A stretch of DNA of 64,000 bases from Carposina sasakii. Taxonomy: Eukaryota; Arthropoda; Insecta; Lepidoptera; Carposinidae. The stretch covers positions 124,001-188,000 of the forward strand of contig CP053173.1 in NCBI GenBank assembly GCA_014607495.2. Reading direction: 5' to 3'. Each line of letters opens with the position of its first letter. The stretch's first letter is position 1. A model generated the notes under the pieces. The model saw only the letters and a list, made by a program, of their open reading frames with translations. It made no database searches and was not told the origin of the DNA. A program made the position numbers and the translations under genes. This document shows, in pieces, positions 26,701-33,920 of this stretch.

Positions 26701-28445
26701 TCTCAACTTTAAATTTTGTATGAAAACAATTGAAGATTAAATCTGTGATATGCAAAATATCTCTCAAGATCAGTGTTATAGAAATTGGCTGTTAATCGGA
26801 CATGAGATTGAATCGGGTCGGATTGTTTTTGAAAGCACCAGTGTAGCATTATAGGATCTAGATATAATAGCTAGTTTGTAGGCATTTCTTATTGTTAGTA
26901 AGTAGGTATGTAGGTAGATAAGCAAAGTATACTTTTGAAACCTACCGATAAAAAATCTTTCGCCTAGAGCATCGATTTCCTTAAAAACAAATTAAAAATA
27001 GGAATAATGAAGTACTGACAACGACTAGGTACGAGAAAGACATTGGATGTAAAATAGCAATGAGATATCTACTACCATTTTTGTATTGCTTTGCAGATGT
27101 TTGGCATGCTCAATATCCCACACACGTCCGGCAAGATCCTGAGGTACCCTGGACCCTCCCGGCCTAGAGGACCGGCTTTTATGGTACCCCCACAACGAGA
27201 CCGGTTTGTAAAGTTTTTTGGCCTATTCTTACACCTAATTTAAACGAAAAATAATTGAATTTGGTCATTTAATTGCAACAGTAAAATGCATCACACTACG
27301 ATCACCAACCCGCCTGCCCATCGTGGTGACTTTGGGCAAAAACCTCCTATGGCAATAGCCTTGTGGCGTGCTCTGAGTGAGGCCTACATCCAGTAGTGGA
27401 CTGCAACATATAATATGCTATATATACTTATGCTACTCGTAATTTCCACCAGGTTCGAAGCCCTGAAGAAGCTAATTCGCCAAGAGCACGTCCGTGAGCT
27501 GCAGCGGAAGTACGAGACTGATCAGAAGCAAGAGCTGAAGGACCTTACTTCCGGCCGAAGGTAAGAAGCTTATAGCGACAAATTATAAGTTGGCTTAAAT
27601 TGGTAGCCGTGATCTCCAAACTATAAGGTACTTTCCTTATAGTCGCTCAAGCTTCAAGTTTTAGGTATGTCCGAGGCGAAAGAGGGGTAAATCATTCGAT
27701 AACTTTGGGCAGCAATGCCTCCCTTGTTGACACCATTAGTCTGTAAATCACACAGCCGTCACCAACCGGCCTGCCGCGTGGTACCGCGTGGTGCCGCGTG
27801 GTATGGTTTGTGGCGTACCCTGGTGGAGCCCTACCTATAGATATACGTACTGTATACGTATGTATTTTTTTACAGTGACGACTTTGCTTATGGAAACTAC
27901 GGTGAGCAAGAACCGCGCGGTCTTCAGCCTCTTCAAATGGAGTACCCTGCTGATGAGCCCAACGCCAGGCATAACAAGTAGGTTCAGCTGTATAATTATG
28001 TAACGCTCACTTGTGAAAGTCGAATCTGCATTTTGCGTTTTTTGCTTGGCTACTACTCATGACAATAGAAATAAGATTATAACACAAAAAAATACTTACC
28101 TTTAATGACACCTCACATTTTTACCCATAGGGATACCTAACGCAATCAAAAACTACCCTAATATGAATGTCTATATGTCAGTAACATTTAAGTTCTCTAA
28201 AATATAGCACTCTCAAAACTGCGAGTTAAAATTGTCTTTCACTTTAATAATATGTTGACAGCTCAAGTTTCAACGACAAAATTTATATAATTAATGACAG
28301 ACATAATTTCAGGAAACCTCAGGGTGGAAGCCGCCAGGTGTCGCAGTTTTCGCGCTACTCCGACGTGATGTTGCCACCTGTTCGCCGCACTTTCTACCAT
28401 CCCTACTACTTCGCCGCCCCCGAGGTTGCTCCCTACATCTACTGA
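2546..28445 (+). CDS. Secreted protein, possible peptide precursor; 7 coding exons plus a cassette exon
   Basis: Coding exons are 2546-2712, 18172-18288, 23504-23600, 27097-27203, 27453-27560, 27876-27977 and 28313-28445. All have GT/AG borders and compatible phases, giving 276 residues. Residues 1-19 look like a signal peptide with core [11 protein letters not shown]. The mature part has one Cys (48), a Lys-Arg site at 59-60 followed by Gln, a charged helix-like stretch (164-198, [20 protein letters not shown]), Lys-Lys at 233-234 and Arg-Arg at 257-258. It ends in an 18-residue Tyr/Pro-rich tail with no Gly amidation signal. A 93-nt cassette (5918-6010) would raise it to 307 residues and add a second Cys. 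The dibasic sites suggest, but do not prove, a prohormone; another secreted regulator is possible. I do not recognise the family and give no symbol. Intron 1 is about 15.5 kb and full of transposons. Confidence 0.82.
2737..2990 (-). repeat. Dispersed lepidopteran repeat (cagcagtggactgcaata family)
   Basis: A copy of a roughly 250-bp dispersed repeat. In forward orientation the family begins near 'gccgcgtggtgccggcagag', passes through 'caccaacccgcctgcccagc', and ends 'ggcctacgtccagcagtgg' with a short (gat)n tail. The simple-repeat tail suggests a retroposon. Other copies here are at 4060-4312, 4380-4570, 17837-18073 and 25642-25917, with fragments elsewhere. Confidence 0.8.
3063..3104. repeat. 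GT-rich microsatellite
   Basis: A run of about 11 GT units centred at 3080-3102, of variable type, inside intron 1. It has no other visible function. Confidence 0.8.
3180..3290 (+). repeat. 3' half of a tRNA-derived SINE
   Basis: The phrases 'tatctatgtatttat', 'cacgacacaagacctcaggg' and 'tgtgggactaggtcaatgtg' match the tail of the full SINE at 24179-24606. Partial copies of the same tail lie at 14090-14165 (minus), 33842-33920 (minus) and 34262-34320. Confidence 0.7.
3315..3440. repeat. Long inverted repeat (hairpin MITE)
   Basis: The left arm (3317-3374, containing 'attgatgctgtctct') and right arm (3383-3438, containing 'agagacagcatcaat') are near-perfect reverse complements over about 50 bases. 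The loop is under 20 bases. It could fold as one long hairpin in RNA and most likely is a miniature DNA transposon. Confidence 0.8.
3835..3930 (+). repeat. tRNA-derived SINE head fragment
   Basis: It carries 'gcgccataggtcctgggttc' followed by 'gaatcccggtaagtgcc', a tRNA T-arm with a Pol III B box. The same block occurs in the full SINE at 24400-24450. It lacks a foldable complete cloverleaf, so it is not called as a tRNA. Confidence 0.7.
4060..4312 (-). repeat. Dispersed lepidopteran repeat, copy 2
   Basis: Same family as 2737-2990, nearly full length, reversed. It begins 'tattgcagtccactgctgg' and ends 'gccggcaccacgcgg'. Chance open frames of 74-88 codons across it are not genes. Confidence 0.85.
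4380..4570 (+). repeat. Dispersed lepidopteran repeat, copy 3 (shortened)
   Basis: Forward copy of the family, containing 'cagactgcggtcaccaaccc' and 'cgtccagcagtggactgcga'. Its start is shortened. With copy 2 it forms an inverted pair about 70 bases apart. Confidence 0.8.
5301..5411 (+). CDS. Small Cys-rich ORF, possible exon remnant
   Basis: ATG at 5301 opens 36 codons containing [20 protein letters not shown] and EQNTRLC before TAG at 5409. A consensus donor (gtaagt) lies 28 bases past the stop. The CxxCxxC spacing and Arg-rich helix look like part of a zinc-binding domain, perhaps from a transposon or pseudogene. I do not recognise it, and it does not join in frame to the secreted-protein gene around it. 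Confidence 0.25.
   Translation: MDLARPTRILCVNCNICVNTLRRYRILEQNTRLCTL
5918..6010 (+). CDS. Probable cassette exon of the secreted-protein gene
   Basis: This 93-nt stretch is open in the frame left by exon 1 (phase 2) and leaves phase 2 again, so it can be included or skipped without a frameshift. It follows a strong pyrimidine tract (gtgctttttctttcag) and precedes gtatgt, although the two bases before the donor are AC rather than AG. It would add 31 residues, including [18 protein letters not shown], with a second mature-chain cysteine. Being open with matched phases supports it; chance cannot be excluded without transcripts. Confidence 0.6.
6787..7404. mobile_element. pogo/mariner-like inverted-repeat element
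   Basis: The ends are inverted: left 'acagtcaaacctggataagc' and right 'cttacccaggtttgactgt', each next to TA, the mariner-superfamily target. The interior has no long frame but repeats short phrases such as 'tctcgcttatagaggt' many times near both ends. It looks like a non-autonomous element about 615 bp long. Confidence 0.7.
7764..8263. mobile_element. MITE, tacagggt/ggctgtcac family, copy 1
   Basis: Left end 'acagggtgtgggtgacagcc' and right end 'gcctggctgtcac' followed by 'aaacatcctgta' are imperfect inverted repeats. The interior ('ggatcacttgtgactcca' and 'agaatcatgg'-type phrases) is shared with copies at 16713-16934, 34370-34795, 35226-35651 and 37074-37536. No coding content. Confidence 0.7.
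8948..9000 (-). repeat. Fragment of the dispersed lepidopteran repeat
   Basis: Only the tail end of the family remains ('attgcagttcactactgga' and 'cgtaggcctccccctgccg'). Confidence 0.6.
9161..9741 (+). repeat. 5' LTR of the Gypsy element
   Basis: It starts TGTGGGCTACCCC and ends 'aaatcaggctaaa'; 581 bp. It is nearly identical to 12544-13130. Confidence 0.88.
9743..9760 (+). promoter_or_regulatory. Primer-binding site of the Gypsy element
   Basis: TGGTGACCCCGACGTGAT begins two bases after the 5' LTR. TGG followed by a GC-rich tRNA 3' complement is usual for LTR elements. I cannot name the tRNA with confidence. Confidence 0.65.
9785..10273 (+). pseudogene. gag, N-terminal part (interrupted)
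   Basis: ATG at 9785 opens 162 codons with [20 protein letters not shown] and [15 protein letters not shown], typical of Gypsy-family capsid proteins of insects. The frame ends at a TAA created by a nested insertion right after EDFLRT. The protein resumes at about 10662 in the next segment, so an intact ancestor is evident but this copy cannot make full-length Gag. Confidence 0.85.
10271..10660 (+). mobile_element. A-tailed retroposon-like insertion within gag
   Basis: About 390 bases interrupt gag and end in an A-rich tail (aataaataaaaaaaata). Gag homology breaks at the left edge and resumes at the right edge. The tail indicates retroposition by a SINE- or LINE-derived sequence. A short AT-rich target duplication cannot be set exactly. 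Confidence 0.65.
10662..11115 (+). pseudogene. gag, C-terminal part with zinc knuckle
   Basis: The frame resumes with [16 protein letters not shown] and [15 protein letters not shown], continues through an Arg/Ser-rich tract, and ends with [18 protein letters not shown], a Cys/His cluster common near the end of insect Gypsy Gag. It has no start codon because it is the continuation of 9785-10273. TAA at 11113-11115 overlaps the pol ATG by one base. Confidence 0.85.
11115..12543 (+). pseudogene. pol: protease and reverse transcriptase, truncated
   Basis: ATG at 11115 overlaps the gag stop. The aspartic protease is shown by [13 protein letters not shown] near residue 25. The reverse transcriptase spans roughly residues 190-410: [50 protein letters not shown], then the catalytic box YLDD. 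The frame continues through the connection region to [11 protein letters not shown], then runs into the 3' LTR at 12544 and stops there (12617). RNase H and integrase are absent, so this is a deletion derivative. Confidence 0.9.
12544..13130 (+). repeat. 3' LTR of the Gypsy element
   Basis: 587 bp, almost identical to 9161-9741. Differences seen are a 6-bp expansion (extra ctgctg near 12925) and a C/T change near 12901. It is followed by attc, the flanking duplication. Confidence 0.88.
13131..13400. repeat. Older dispersed repeat split by the Gypsy element
   Basis: The phrases 'ccatcatcag' and 'tataaaaacagactac' with 'gtgcctacaatatgtgagga' correspond to 9041-9160 (tataaaaacggactac, tgcctattatatttgagga) on the other side of the retrotransposon. 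A further tandem-like unit follows with 'cccatcatcagatcctgatg'. It appears to be a dispersed non-coding repeat that was the landing site. Confidence 0.6.
14090..14165 (-). repeat. SINE tail fragment
   Basis: Reverse copy of the tail of the SINE at 24179-24606 ('cacattgacctagtcccaca' and 'aggtcttgtgtcgtgggtac'). Confidence 0.65.
14341..14460. mobile_element. hAT-type element fragment (one end)
   Basis: It starts with CAGTGGTTCCCAA, a typical hAT terminal repeat, and continues 'gtggtacacgtaccccca'. No matching right end or 8-bp duplication is visible, so only one end remains. Confidence 0.5.
14600..14760 (-). repeat. Dispersed repeat with 'gcgaagccgggcaggt' motif
   Basis: The phrases 'cccgtgcgaagccgggcagg' and 'gcgcgtaaacaaacaaacaa' belong to a class of dispersed lepidopteran repeats also glimpsed near 20765-20840. 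No coding potential. Confidence 0.5.
15620..15850. repeat. Dispersed repeat (gatggtaagcac...ttccacaacttgg)
   Basis: It contains 'cgcctgatggtaagcaccgt', 'atggagcgcgcttgcctaa' and 'ggagttccacaacttggccg'. I recall this as a common lepidopteran dispersed sequence, possibly LINE-derived. No open frame of note. Confidence 0.45.
16430..16690 (-). pseudogene. Retroelement coding remnant
   Basis: Read in reverse it encodes [20 protein letters not shown] followed by [15 protein letters not shown]. Such [15 protein letters not shown] phrases occur near the end of some LINE-type polyproteins in Lepidoptera (recalled, not checked). It is short, has no start, and is bounded by AT-rich microsatellite sequence. 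Confidence 0.5.
16713..16934. mobile_element. MITE, tacagggt/ggctgtcac family, short copy
   Basis: It starts 'tatacaggttgtaatg' and ends 'ctgtctgtcacaaacaccct' plus 'gtata'. Its left part resembles the MITE at 1312-1470 (aaagctatgttaatagc) and its right part the family at 7764-8263, so it may be a chimera or deletion derivative. Confidence 0.5.
17837..18073 (+). repeat. Dispersed lepidopteran repeat, copy 4
   Basis: Forward copy ('gccgtgtggtgacagcagag' through 'ccagcagtggactacaatac'), ending about 100 bases before exon 2 of the secreted-protein gene. Confidence 0.85.
18172..18288 (+). CDS. Exon 2 of the secreted-protein gene
   Basis: Acceptor ccacag, donor AG|GTAATA, phase 2 in and out. It encodes [15 protein letters not shown] and then a Tyr/Pro-containing stretch ending ALPRAAP. 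The Lys-Arg pair followed by Gln is the best candidate prohormone convertase site in the protein. Confidence 0.85.
18317..18515. mobile_element. hAT-type MITE with 8-bp target duplication
   Basis: It begins CAGTGGTTCCCAAAG and ends GTTTGGGAATCCCGG, imperfect inverted termini of the hAT type. It is flanked by a perfect 8-bp duplication, ttttaaac (18309-18316 and 18516-18523). The interior matches 24199-24384 in opposite orientation. It inserted about 25 bases past the exon 2 donor of the secreted-protein gene. Confidence 0.85.
18590..18760 (+). repeat. Helitron-like dispersed repeat
   Basis: It contains 'cggattttaatgaaacttgg' and ends 'gacgaagtcgtgggcgcacg' then 'ctagc'. It is a degraded member of the group described at 23650-23891. 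Confidence 0.45.
20453..20604. mobile_element. TA-flanked MITE (ggtcgattccggcagtcac family), copy 1
   Basis: The ends are long inverted repeats: 'gggtcgattccggcagtcac' at the left and 'gtgactgccggaatcgacc' at the right, extending inward through 'acttaaacct'/'aggtttaagt'. TA lies on each side. About 152 bp, no coding content. Copies at 40458-40607, 42526-42674 and 50641-50788. Confidence 0.85.
22902..23289 (+). mobile_element. MITE, gtcaacgttcccgaaaac family, copy 1
   Basis: It starts 'acaggatgatttttgatcgt' and ends 'aaaaaacatcctgta', short inverted ends. The interior 'gtcaacgttcccgaaaacta' and 'catacctgggaagtgtctgg' recurs at 36419-36806, 37727-37950, 46033-46176 and 55656-56039. Confidence 0.75.
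23504..23600 (+). CDS. Exon 3 of the secreted-protein gene
   Basis: Acceptor tttacag, donor GAG|GTACGT. It enters in phase 2 and leaves in phase 0. It encodes residues 96-127 ([15 protein letters not shown] then [17 protein letters not shown]). The exon is much richer in GC than the flanking intron. Confidence 0.85.
23650..23891 (+). mobile_element. Helitron-like element ending CTAGT
   Basis: It contains 'cgcgaaagtttgtaagtatg', 'aaacggctggagcgatttta' and 'cacataggctactttttatc'. It ends with a GC-rich hairpin (cgcggac...gtcgcg) about 10 bases before CTAGT, the arrangement of Helitron 3' ends. Reverse copies are at 51577-51780 and 54892-55105. The Helitron assignment is inferred from this end only. 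Confidence 0.55.
24179..24606 (+). mobile_element. tRNA-derived SINE, interrupted by a hAT MITE
   Basis: The head is tRNA-like: 'ggccgattggtctagtagg' (D-arm, A box) once the insertion is ignored, 'gcgacgccataggtcctggg' and the B box 'ggttcgaatccc'. The body continues with 'tatctatgtatttatgtgta' and 'aatgtgggactaggttaatg' and ends in an AT-rich tail with repeated ttta. The hAT MITE 24199-24384 splits its A box, so this copy should have lost Pol III transcription. Confidence 0.8.
24199..24384. mobile_element. hAT-type MITE inside the SINE
   Basis: The termini CAGAGGTTCCCAAAC and TTTGGGAACCACTG are inverted repeats of the hAT type. A perfect 8-bp target duplication, gtctagta, lies at 24191-24198 and 24385-24392. 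186 bp, no coding content, same family as 18317-18515 in reverse. Confidence 0.92.
25642..25917 (+). repeat. Dispersed lepidopteran repeat, copy 5 (full length)
   Basis: The most complete forward copy, from 'gccgcgtggtgccggcagag' to 'ggactgcaaaaggctgatga' plus a gatgatgat tail. A gata tetranucleotide run (about 25663-25681) has expanded inside it. Confidence 0.88.
26292..26364 (+). tRNA. tRNA-Arg (anticodon ACG)
   Basis: A complete 73-base cloverleaf. The acceptor stem is GGCCCTG/CAGGGTC with discriminator G. The D-arm carries the A-box-like TGGCGCAACGGA. The anticodon stem TCTGA/TCAGA encloses the loop CTACGGA, giving anticodon ACG. The T-arm is CCAGG/CCTGG with TTCGAAT. All stems pair, there is no intron, and the CCA is not encoded, as expected in a eukaryote. 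It is on the same strand as, and inside intron 3 of, the secreted-protein gene. Confidence 0.96.
26444..26651. mobile_element. MITE with perfect 20-bp terminal inverted repeats
   Basis: The left end AATGAGGGACTTTCTGACAA is the exact reverse complement of the right end at 26632-26651. About 208 bp, no coding content. It lies 80 bases downstream of the tRNA gene. Confidence 0.8.
27097..27203 (+). CDS. Exon 4 of the secreted-protein gene
   Basis: Acceptor gctttgcag, donor CG|GTTTGT, phase 0 in and phase 2 out. It encodes residues 128-162, [19 protein letters not shown] and then a Pro/Arg-rich part ending PPQRD. The GTTTGT donor is weaker than the others in the gene. Confidence 0.82.
27290..27410 (+). 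repeat. Dispersed lepidopteran repeat fragment
   Basis: 3' part of the family ('cgatcaccaacccgcctgcc' to 'agtagtggactgcaacat') just upstream of exon 5 of the secreted-protein gene. Confidence 0.75.
27453..27560 (+). CDS. Exon 5 of the secreted-protein gene
   Basis: Acceptor tttccaccag, donor AG|GTAAGA, phase 2 in and out. It encodes residues 164-198, a highly charged stretch ([20 protein letters not shown]) that reads as an amphipathic helix. Confidence 0.85.
27690..27835 (+). repeat. Dispersed lepidopteran repeat fragment, degraded
   Basis: It contains 'gcagcaatgcctcccttgtt', 'ccgtcaccaaccggcctgcc' and a small triplication of 'gccgcgtggt' near 27775-27800, just upstream of exon 6. Confidence 0.65.
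27876..27977 (+). CDS. Exon 6 of the secreted-protein gene
   Basis: Acceptor ttttttacag, donor AA|GTAGGT, phase 2 in and out. It encodes residues 200-232, acidic and polar ([15 protein letters not shown] then [14 protein letters not shown]). Confidence 0.82.
28313..28445 (+). CDS. Last coding exon (7) of the secreted-protein gene
   Basis: Acceptor ataatttcag, phase 2 in, stop TGA at 28443-28445. It encodes residues 234-276, including [15 protein letters not shown] and the end EVAPYIY. Arg-Arg at 257-258 would release an 18-residue C-terminal peptide if the protein is processed. Confidence 0.85.
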
Positions 28446-28800
28446 GAACTTTGCACCTCCGGACCGAGATCTAGAAAGTCCTGGAACTCTCTGGAATGTT
28501 CGGGAGTAAACCCCTTTGTACAAACAATTCGCGGGCTTTAAAAATATCAAATAATCAACGGCCATATCGAGAGCATATCTAAGGGCTTTCGCTGACATTC
28601 GTCTAAACACTAAGCTATTCTGCTGTATACATATTAAAACTGTTTTTAATATTTACGCTCTTAATTTTTAAGATATATACCCCTTTTTAATAATCGCATT
28701 GTATTTTCCGGTAGATTTAAGATTTTGTCCCACAAAACGTGGAAATATCGGATTGAAATTACACGATTCTTCCAAAAGTGACAATAAAACACATTATACG
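28446..28800 (+). terminator. 3' untranslated region with poly(A) signal
   Basis: AT-rich sequence follows the TGA stop. The first canonical AATAAA downstream is at 28783-28788, about 340 bases after the stop, and others follow near 28865 and 28886. The exact cleavage site cannot be read from sequence. Confidence 0.5.
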
Positions 28801-31800
28801 TATACAAATTGAGCAATTAATATAATTTTCAATGGTCAATTTCCAATGGCTTAACGAATACGACAATAAATCGTTAATATATGACAATAAAATCCTATTA
28901 ATGTTTTACATTATTAATGTCTCGTAGATTTAGGTGTGTCAAATTAAAAAAATATATATTAATTAACATTCTAAAAAGTATAGTAACTGCATTATGTATA
29001 AACTGCTGAGTCAGCCAACTGGTGTTTTAGCTAATTTTCGCTTCGATTCGATTCTTTCGAAGGTTTTACTTGATTTGGGTAGTATTATTTTATAAATTTT
29101 AATTAAAGTGTTTTGTGTAATTTATCATGTGTATTAAGGAATTTATTTTAAACCTCGAGGTTTTGTCTGAGCCCGACGACCTCACAGAATCGAAGTGAAA
29201 ATAACATGTTTATCAAAATTTGAGTTGCCCCTGCGTAATTTTTATATTGTATATGCATTATTTACAAGCAAAACTGAAAATATAATTATTAAGATACTCG
29301 TATATTTCATTTCGTATTATGAATGCATTTACTAAATGTTATAAAATTGTATATTTACTTAAACATTTATTTATCTCACTTAACAATAAATACAAGATTA
29401 GTTTTAGTATTTTTTTTAGTTAGTGCAAGTGCCTGTTTTCGCAGTTATGAGTTATCAGATCTGAGGGTCAGTGGAGGGTGTAGGGCCTGGTTGTGGGCGT
29501 ACCCATAGTGAGTATTTTTTTGTAAATATCTTAAGACAGTTTTTTTTAATTTATTTTTTATTAACCTGAACTTAACTGATATTTCCTTATATATTCAGCA
29601 TTCGTAATGTCTTCATTTAACAAAATGTATTGTTATCCACTAATAATAATTTTCACACTTTTTTAAATTTAATTAAACCTTATCAGGTCATTTATTAACT
29701 CAATAAGACAAAAATATCAACAAAAAAAATTATGACAATAATGAATATTGATAAAGTTCATAAAAAAATAACTTTAAACAAGTATTATTATAGATTTAAT
29801 TAATCGTTGTGATTAGGCGCTAAGGTATTATTACTATACTATGTAATATATAACTTCAAAAGCCTTCAAGACGGCTACGTCGGTTTCGGTAGATACCTGT
29901 ATAAATAAATACCTATATATTATAATAATATTTGGTTTATTGTAGCAACATTTTAATCCTGTAAAAGTATAGTAAATATTTTTAAGTTAACTTCTATCAT
30001 ATCCAATAATCTGCATATTATACATATAAATTTCACAATTGTTCAGTTTTAAAATTTTTATAGGTATATTTAATTTATACTTTTTATAATTGCTATTAAA
30101 TAAAAGTACTTATGTAAAAAATTATAACTTAATTATGCCGAAAACCGACAGTTAAATGCTTTAACTACATTTAAATGTTTCATGTTAAATGTAATAGTAA
30201 ATTGTAAATTAGTGAGCGCAAAATAGCGCTGCTTCAGTATTCATGTATGAACCTAGACGTAGGAACGTTCAGCCTAATGAATGATGCACTCAAGGTTCGC
30301 TTCCTGGTTGATGGTATTCTAGCAAAGAGGTACTGATGGAAAAATAAACAATTCTAAGCAAACTGAATGTGACTTATTTCCTAGACGTAGAGATAACTGA
30401 AGGTAACTTATGTGACATACAGCTGCTTATTTGCTACACACATTTTATTCTTGCCTACCTACGTCTTACATAACTTAAATAAATGTTCACTATGTATGCT
30501 TAAACTTGTTTGTTTGTACTTCAAAGATATTTTTATCGATGTGGTACTGAAAGATGAAAGGCTGTAATTCTAAGTATGTTGTTACCTATTTGTGTACTAT
30601 ATTTATCGATATAATATGTAATCGTCTATCGAGTTAATAAGTATCGGCACGAAAGTCGACATAACCTCACAGACTATAAAATTTGGCTTTAAAAATTATA
30701 TTACTACACACTATATTATGGCTTTAAGCAAGTCAATGAATTCATTAAAATTTCTATTTATTGTAAATGGCAACGTCGTACGACAAGCCCTCCTACTTGT
30801 AACGATATAGCGAGATATATACATTTATTTAGGTACTTATATATAATTTTCTAACAATATTCAGTAGAGATTTACAAATTATTTTATTGTCTTTTAAATC
30901 ATTGATAGTTACTTAAGTAGATAGTGGATAATGCATTGAGTAGTGTTTATTGAAAGCATATTGCTATTAGTATATAAAACAAATACCTTACATAAAGAGT
31001 AATTAAACCCATCGCATATCTTCTTGACTGGAAAATATAAATTGATAACCATATCAATAATACCAATCTAATTTAAATAGTGTATTCAATAACCTAACGG
31101 GATTGTAATTATTTACGTAAAAACTCCCTATTATCAAGTATATTCACTTATTTCTAGCAACACTGAAACAAACTAGCCCTATACTATACCTATAGGTACA
31201 TACACCTACAACATAGTTTTTGGTACTTATTTGTTCCGTATTATTATTATGTGTTACATATTTGATGATAGTAAAACTTATTTACTGGTCCTGATAATAA
31301 AATATTCGAAAAATACATTACATATTCGAAAATACATTACATAAAATCTAAAAATATTGTGAAAGCAGTGAAGTAGGTGAAAACGTACACATATAATAAT
31401 GTACCTATCCTTGATAACTTAATGTTTTAAATTTAATATGTATATTAATTGGTGGTTTTTTTGAAAAATAAAGATAGTTACCTACTCCTGAGCATCATTA
31501 TTTATTTGTTTTTACCCATATAAGTTCCTATTGAAAAAATACCATCAGGTGATTGATAAAGTTTAACAAAAATAAAATAATATTATAATTTTCAATATCC
31601 GGAATCCATGTTGCGTCAAGTACCTAACGTGCTTTGTCAAAGTGGCGCTCTCTGGTTTCCGGGTTCGGTACTAAGAAAGAAAGAAATTATTTATTCAGCA
31701 TTCAAAAATGTTTCACAATACAGCCAAACAGAAAAACATAATTATGCTGAAATGGACCCAGCTCAGCATACAGCTGCAGACCAAAACAGATGGCCTGCAG

Positions 31801-33330
31801 CGCTGGTTTTCAGTTGGACCCGTATATTAGTGTTGCAGAATACACTATAAAATATAAATCAAATTTTCAATATGGTAACTACATAAATGCACAAGCTATT
31901 TATACAATTAACCTGCTGGTTAATTGGGTAAACTATAAAATCAAAACATATCTTTACATTTATTTATAATATAAGTATATAAATATAGATAGATAAAATA
32001 CAATACAATACTATACATACGAGTACAGATAAAAAATAAATAAATAAAAGATCATACTACTACTACCTACCCACTAGTGGTGGGAGTGGGTATACCATTT
32101 AACTCGTCATTGAAGCCTTGATATCGTGCCGTTCGCAAGTTGCAATTTTTTAAAATTCTTATACAGTTAAATTATGATCACTATGCTTAAGTGTTTTTAT
32201 AATTTTACTACCGAGTTAGGAGTGGAGTGTTTTAGAAAGGAAGGAGAAATAAGGAGAAGCTGTGAGTAAGTAAGGTAAGTGATCTATTTATTTATATTCG
32301 ATGGATATACAGGATGTAAAAAGACAACGTTGTTTTTTTTAATATTCTTTGTAAAGTTACGATATTTTTTTTTCTATGGAACCAACCCTGGGAAAAGACA
32401 TAAAAAATTAAAAAATTGTTATGTTATTGCAAGCAATGTACTCGTATTAGTTTGATATGCAAAGTACAATAATAATTGTACCTGTCTACAAAACTAACAT
32501 TTTAACATTATGACATGGTATCTTTGAAAAAAATGTTTGTTAACCGATTCCAGCACCCGTAAGATGAATTTGGTGAGAGCGAGATGTGTCACTTTTTGAA
32601 CGTTAAACCCACAGAGCTACGAGTAAGTAATAACTAGACAAAGTAAGTGGAAACTTGGTGTGTAAAAAGGGATTGCAAACCACTTTTATCAGCCTTAATT
32701 CGAGAACGAGTGTCTATTCTAATTCTTAAGTCTATTTTTTACATGCAAAATACAAACACTTAGTTTAGATAGTTATTAATAGTTCTGTGAATTTGACGTT
32801 TAAAAGTGAGACATCTCGCTCTCACCAAATTCATCATACGGGTGCAGATGGATTTATGTAAAAAAAAATGCTAATATGAATGTAACTTTAGACCTCAGGC
32901 CAAGATAATCATTTGCAGTTGAAAATTAGCGGTTATGCCTCCGACATAAAGGTGGCACAAAGTCCCGAGTAGATAGTCTGACATGCTTTAGTTGGTACTT
33001 ACGTAGTGTTAAAAGTTATTTTTTGCTTTTTATATGGTTTAACATTTTAAACCTTTTGTCATAATGATAGCGTACTTTTTTTGGGTCAGGGGTTTTTTAA
33101 ATTTTTTATTTAATTTTTTATTTCATGCTTTTTTAAGGAGCTCCTTAATTTTTTATTCTTTAATTTAATTTCTTTTATTTTTCGCCGCGTAAAAAGTTTA
33201 GATGGGGTTGCTATATGCGATCTCGACCAAAGGAAGCTGTTTAACAATCCTCATGACAAACTGGCTCTGGGAGAATTGCAGAGATTAAGAAACAATAAAG
33301 ATTAAACTTTGGTCATTCTAGATTTAGCAA
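28801..33330. other. AT-rich intergenic region without supported genes
   Basis: Open frames here are 80 codons or fewer and lack any family signature. A repeat resembling 5760-5840 occurs at 29441-29505 ('gggtcagtggagggtgtagg'). A 54-base block around 32565-32590 ('gatgaatttggtgagagcga') recurs inverted at 32805-32850, forming an imperfect inverted pair about 290 bases wide. I see nothing else of note. Confidence 0.5.
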
Positions 33331-33845
33331 AAATATCAATAGGTTTATCCGTTTCATTCAGGTATTCCAGGGTTTCATCCGCCACATCCCATTTCCAGCA
33401 TCAGGTCCTCGTCAATTAGAAACATAAAGAGAACTAGTTAAGACAAATCCAACGAGCCCAAACTCGATGGGTTTACTAAAAGGCAGTCCAGGGTTACCTC
33501 TCCTATCTTCGAGCCCTAACAGCAGACCAGCTCTGTGGTTCCAGAAGACATTAGTGTTTCAAATGTCAGATCCCTCATAATATGCTTGCAAGCAAACTGA
33601 GCGTGTAACATTCCTATCACACCTAACAAACGACCTGATGACCTTGAAAGACCTGAACCGATTTCCACCAAATATAGCTAAGAACACTCTCGACTGATAT
33701 ACCTTTCAAACAAAAAAAACCGCATTAAAATCGGATCATCCGTTTGGGAGCTACGATGCCACAGACAGACACATACACACACAGAGAGACACGTCAAACT
33801 TATAATATAACACCCCGTCGTTTTTGCGTCGGGGGTTAAAATACT
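33330..33845 (+). repeat. Dispersed repeat pair, copy 1
   Basis: About 500 bp, from 'ggtattccagggtttcatcc' to 'tttgcgtcgggggttaaaa'. It is clearly related to 60710-61128 in the same orientation. It has no long frame. The gggggttaaa end is typical of a lepidopteran retroposon-like family (recalled). Confidence 0.75.
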
Positions 33846-33920
33846 ACACAACGGACTACACTAAGATCCCTAAGGTCTCGTGTCGTGGGTACTAGAACCT
33901 ACACAAATACCTATGTTTAG
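33842..33920 (-). repeat. SINE tail fragment
   Basis: Reverse match to the tail of the SINE at 24179-24606 ('aggtctcgtgtcgtgggtac'). Confidence 0.55.

Noticed and set aside
28263..28610. 115-codon minus-strand open frame
   Set aside because: It overlaps the last exon and 3' UTR of the secreted-protein gene in reverse and has no motif of its own.
31608..31850. 80-codon plus-strand frame in the intergenic region
   Set aside because: Composition is mildly protein-like, but there is no motif, and a gaaagaaagaaattattta tract of repeat type lies inside it.
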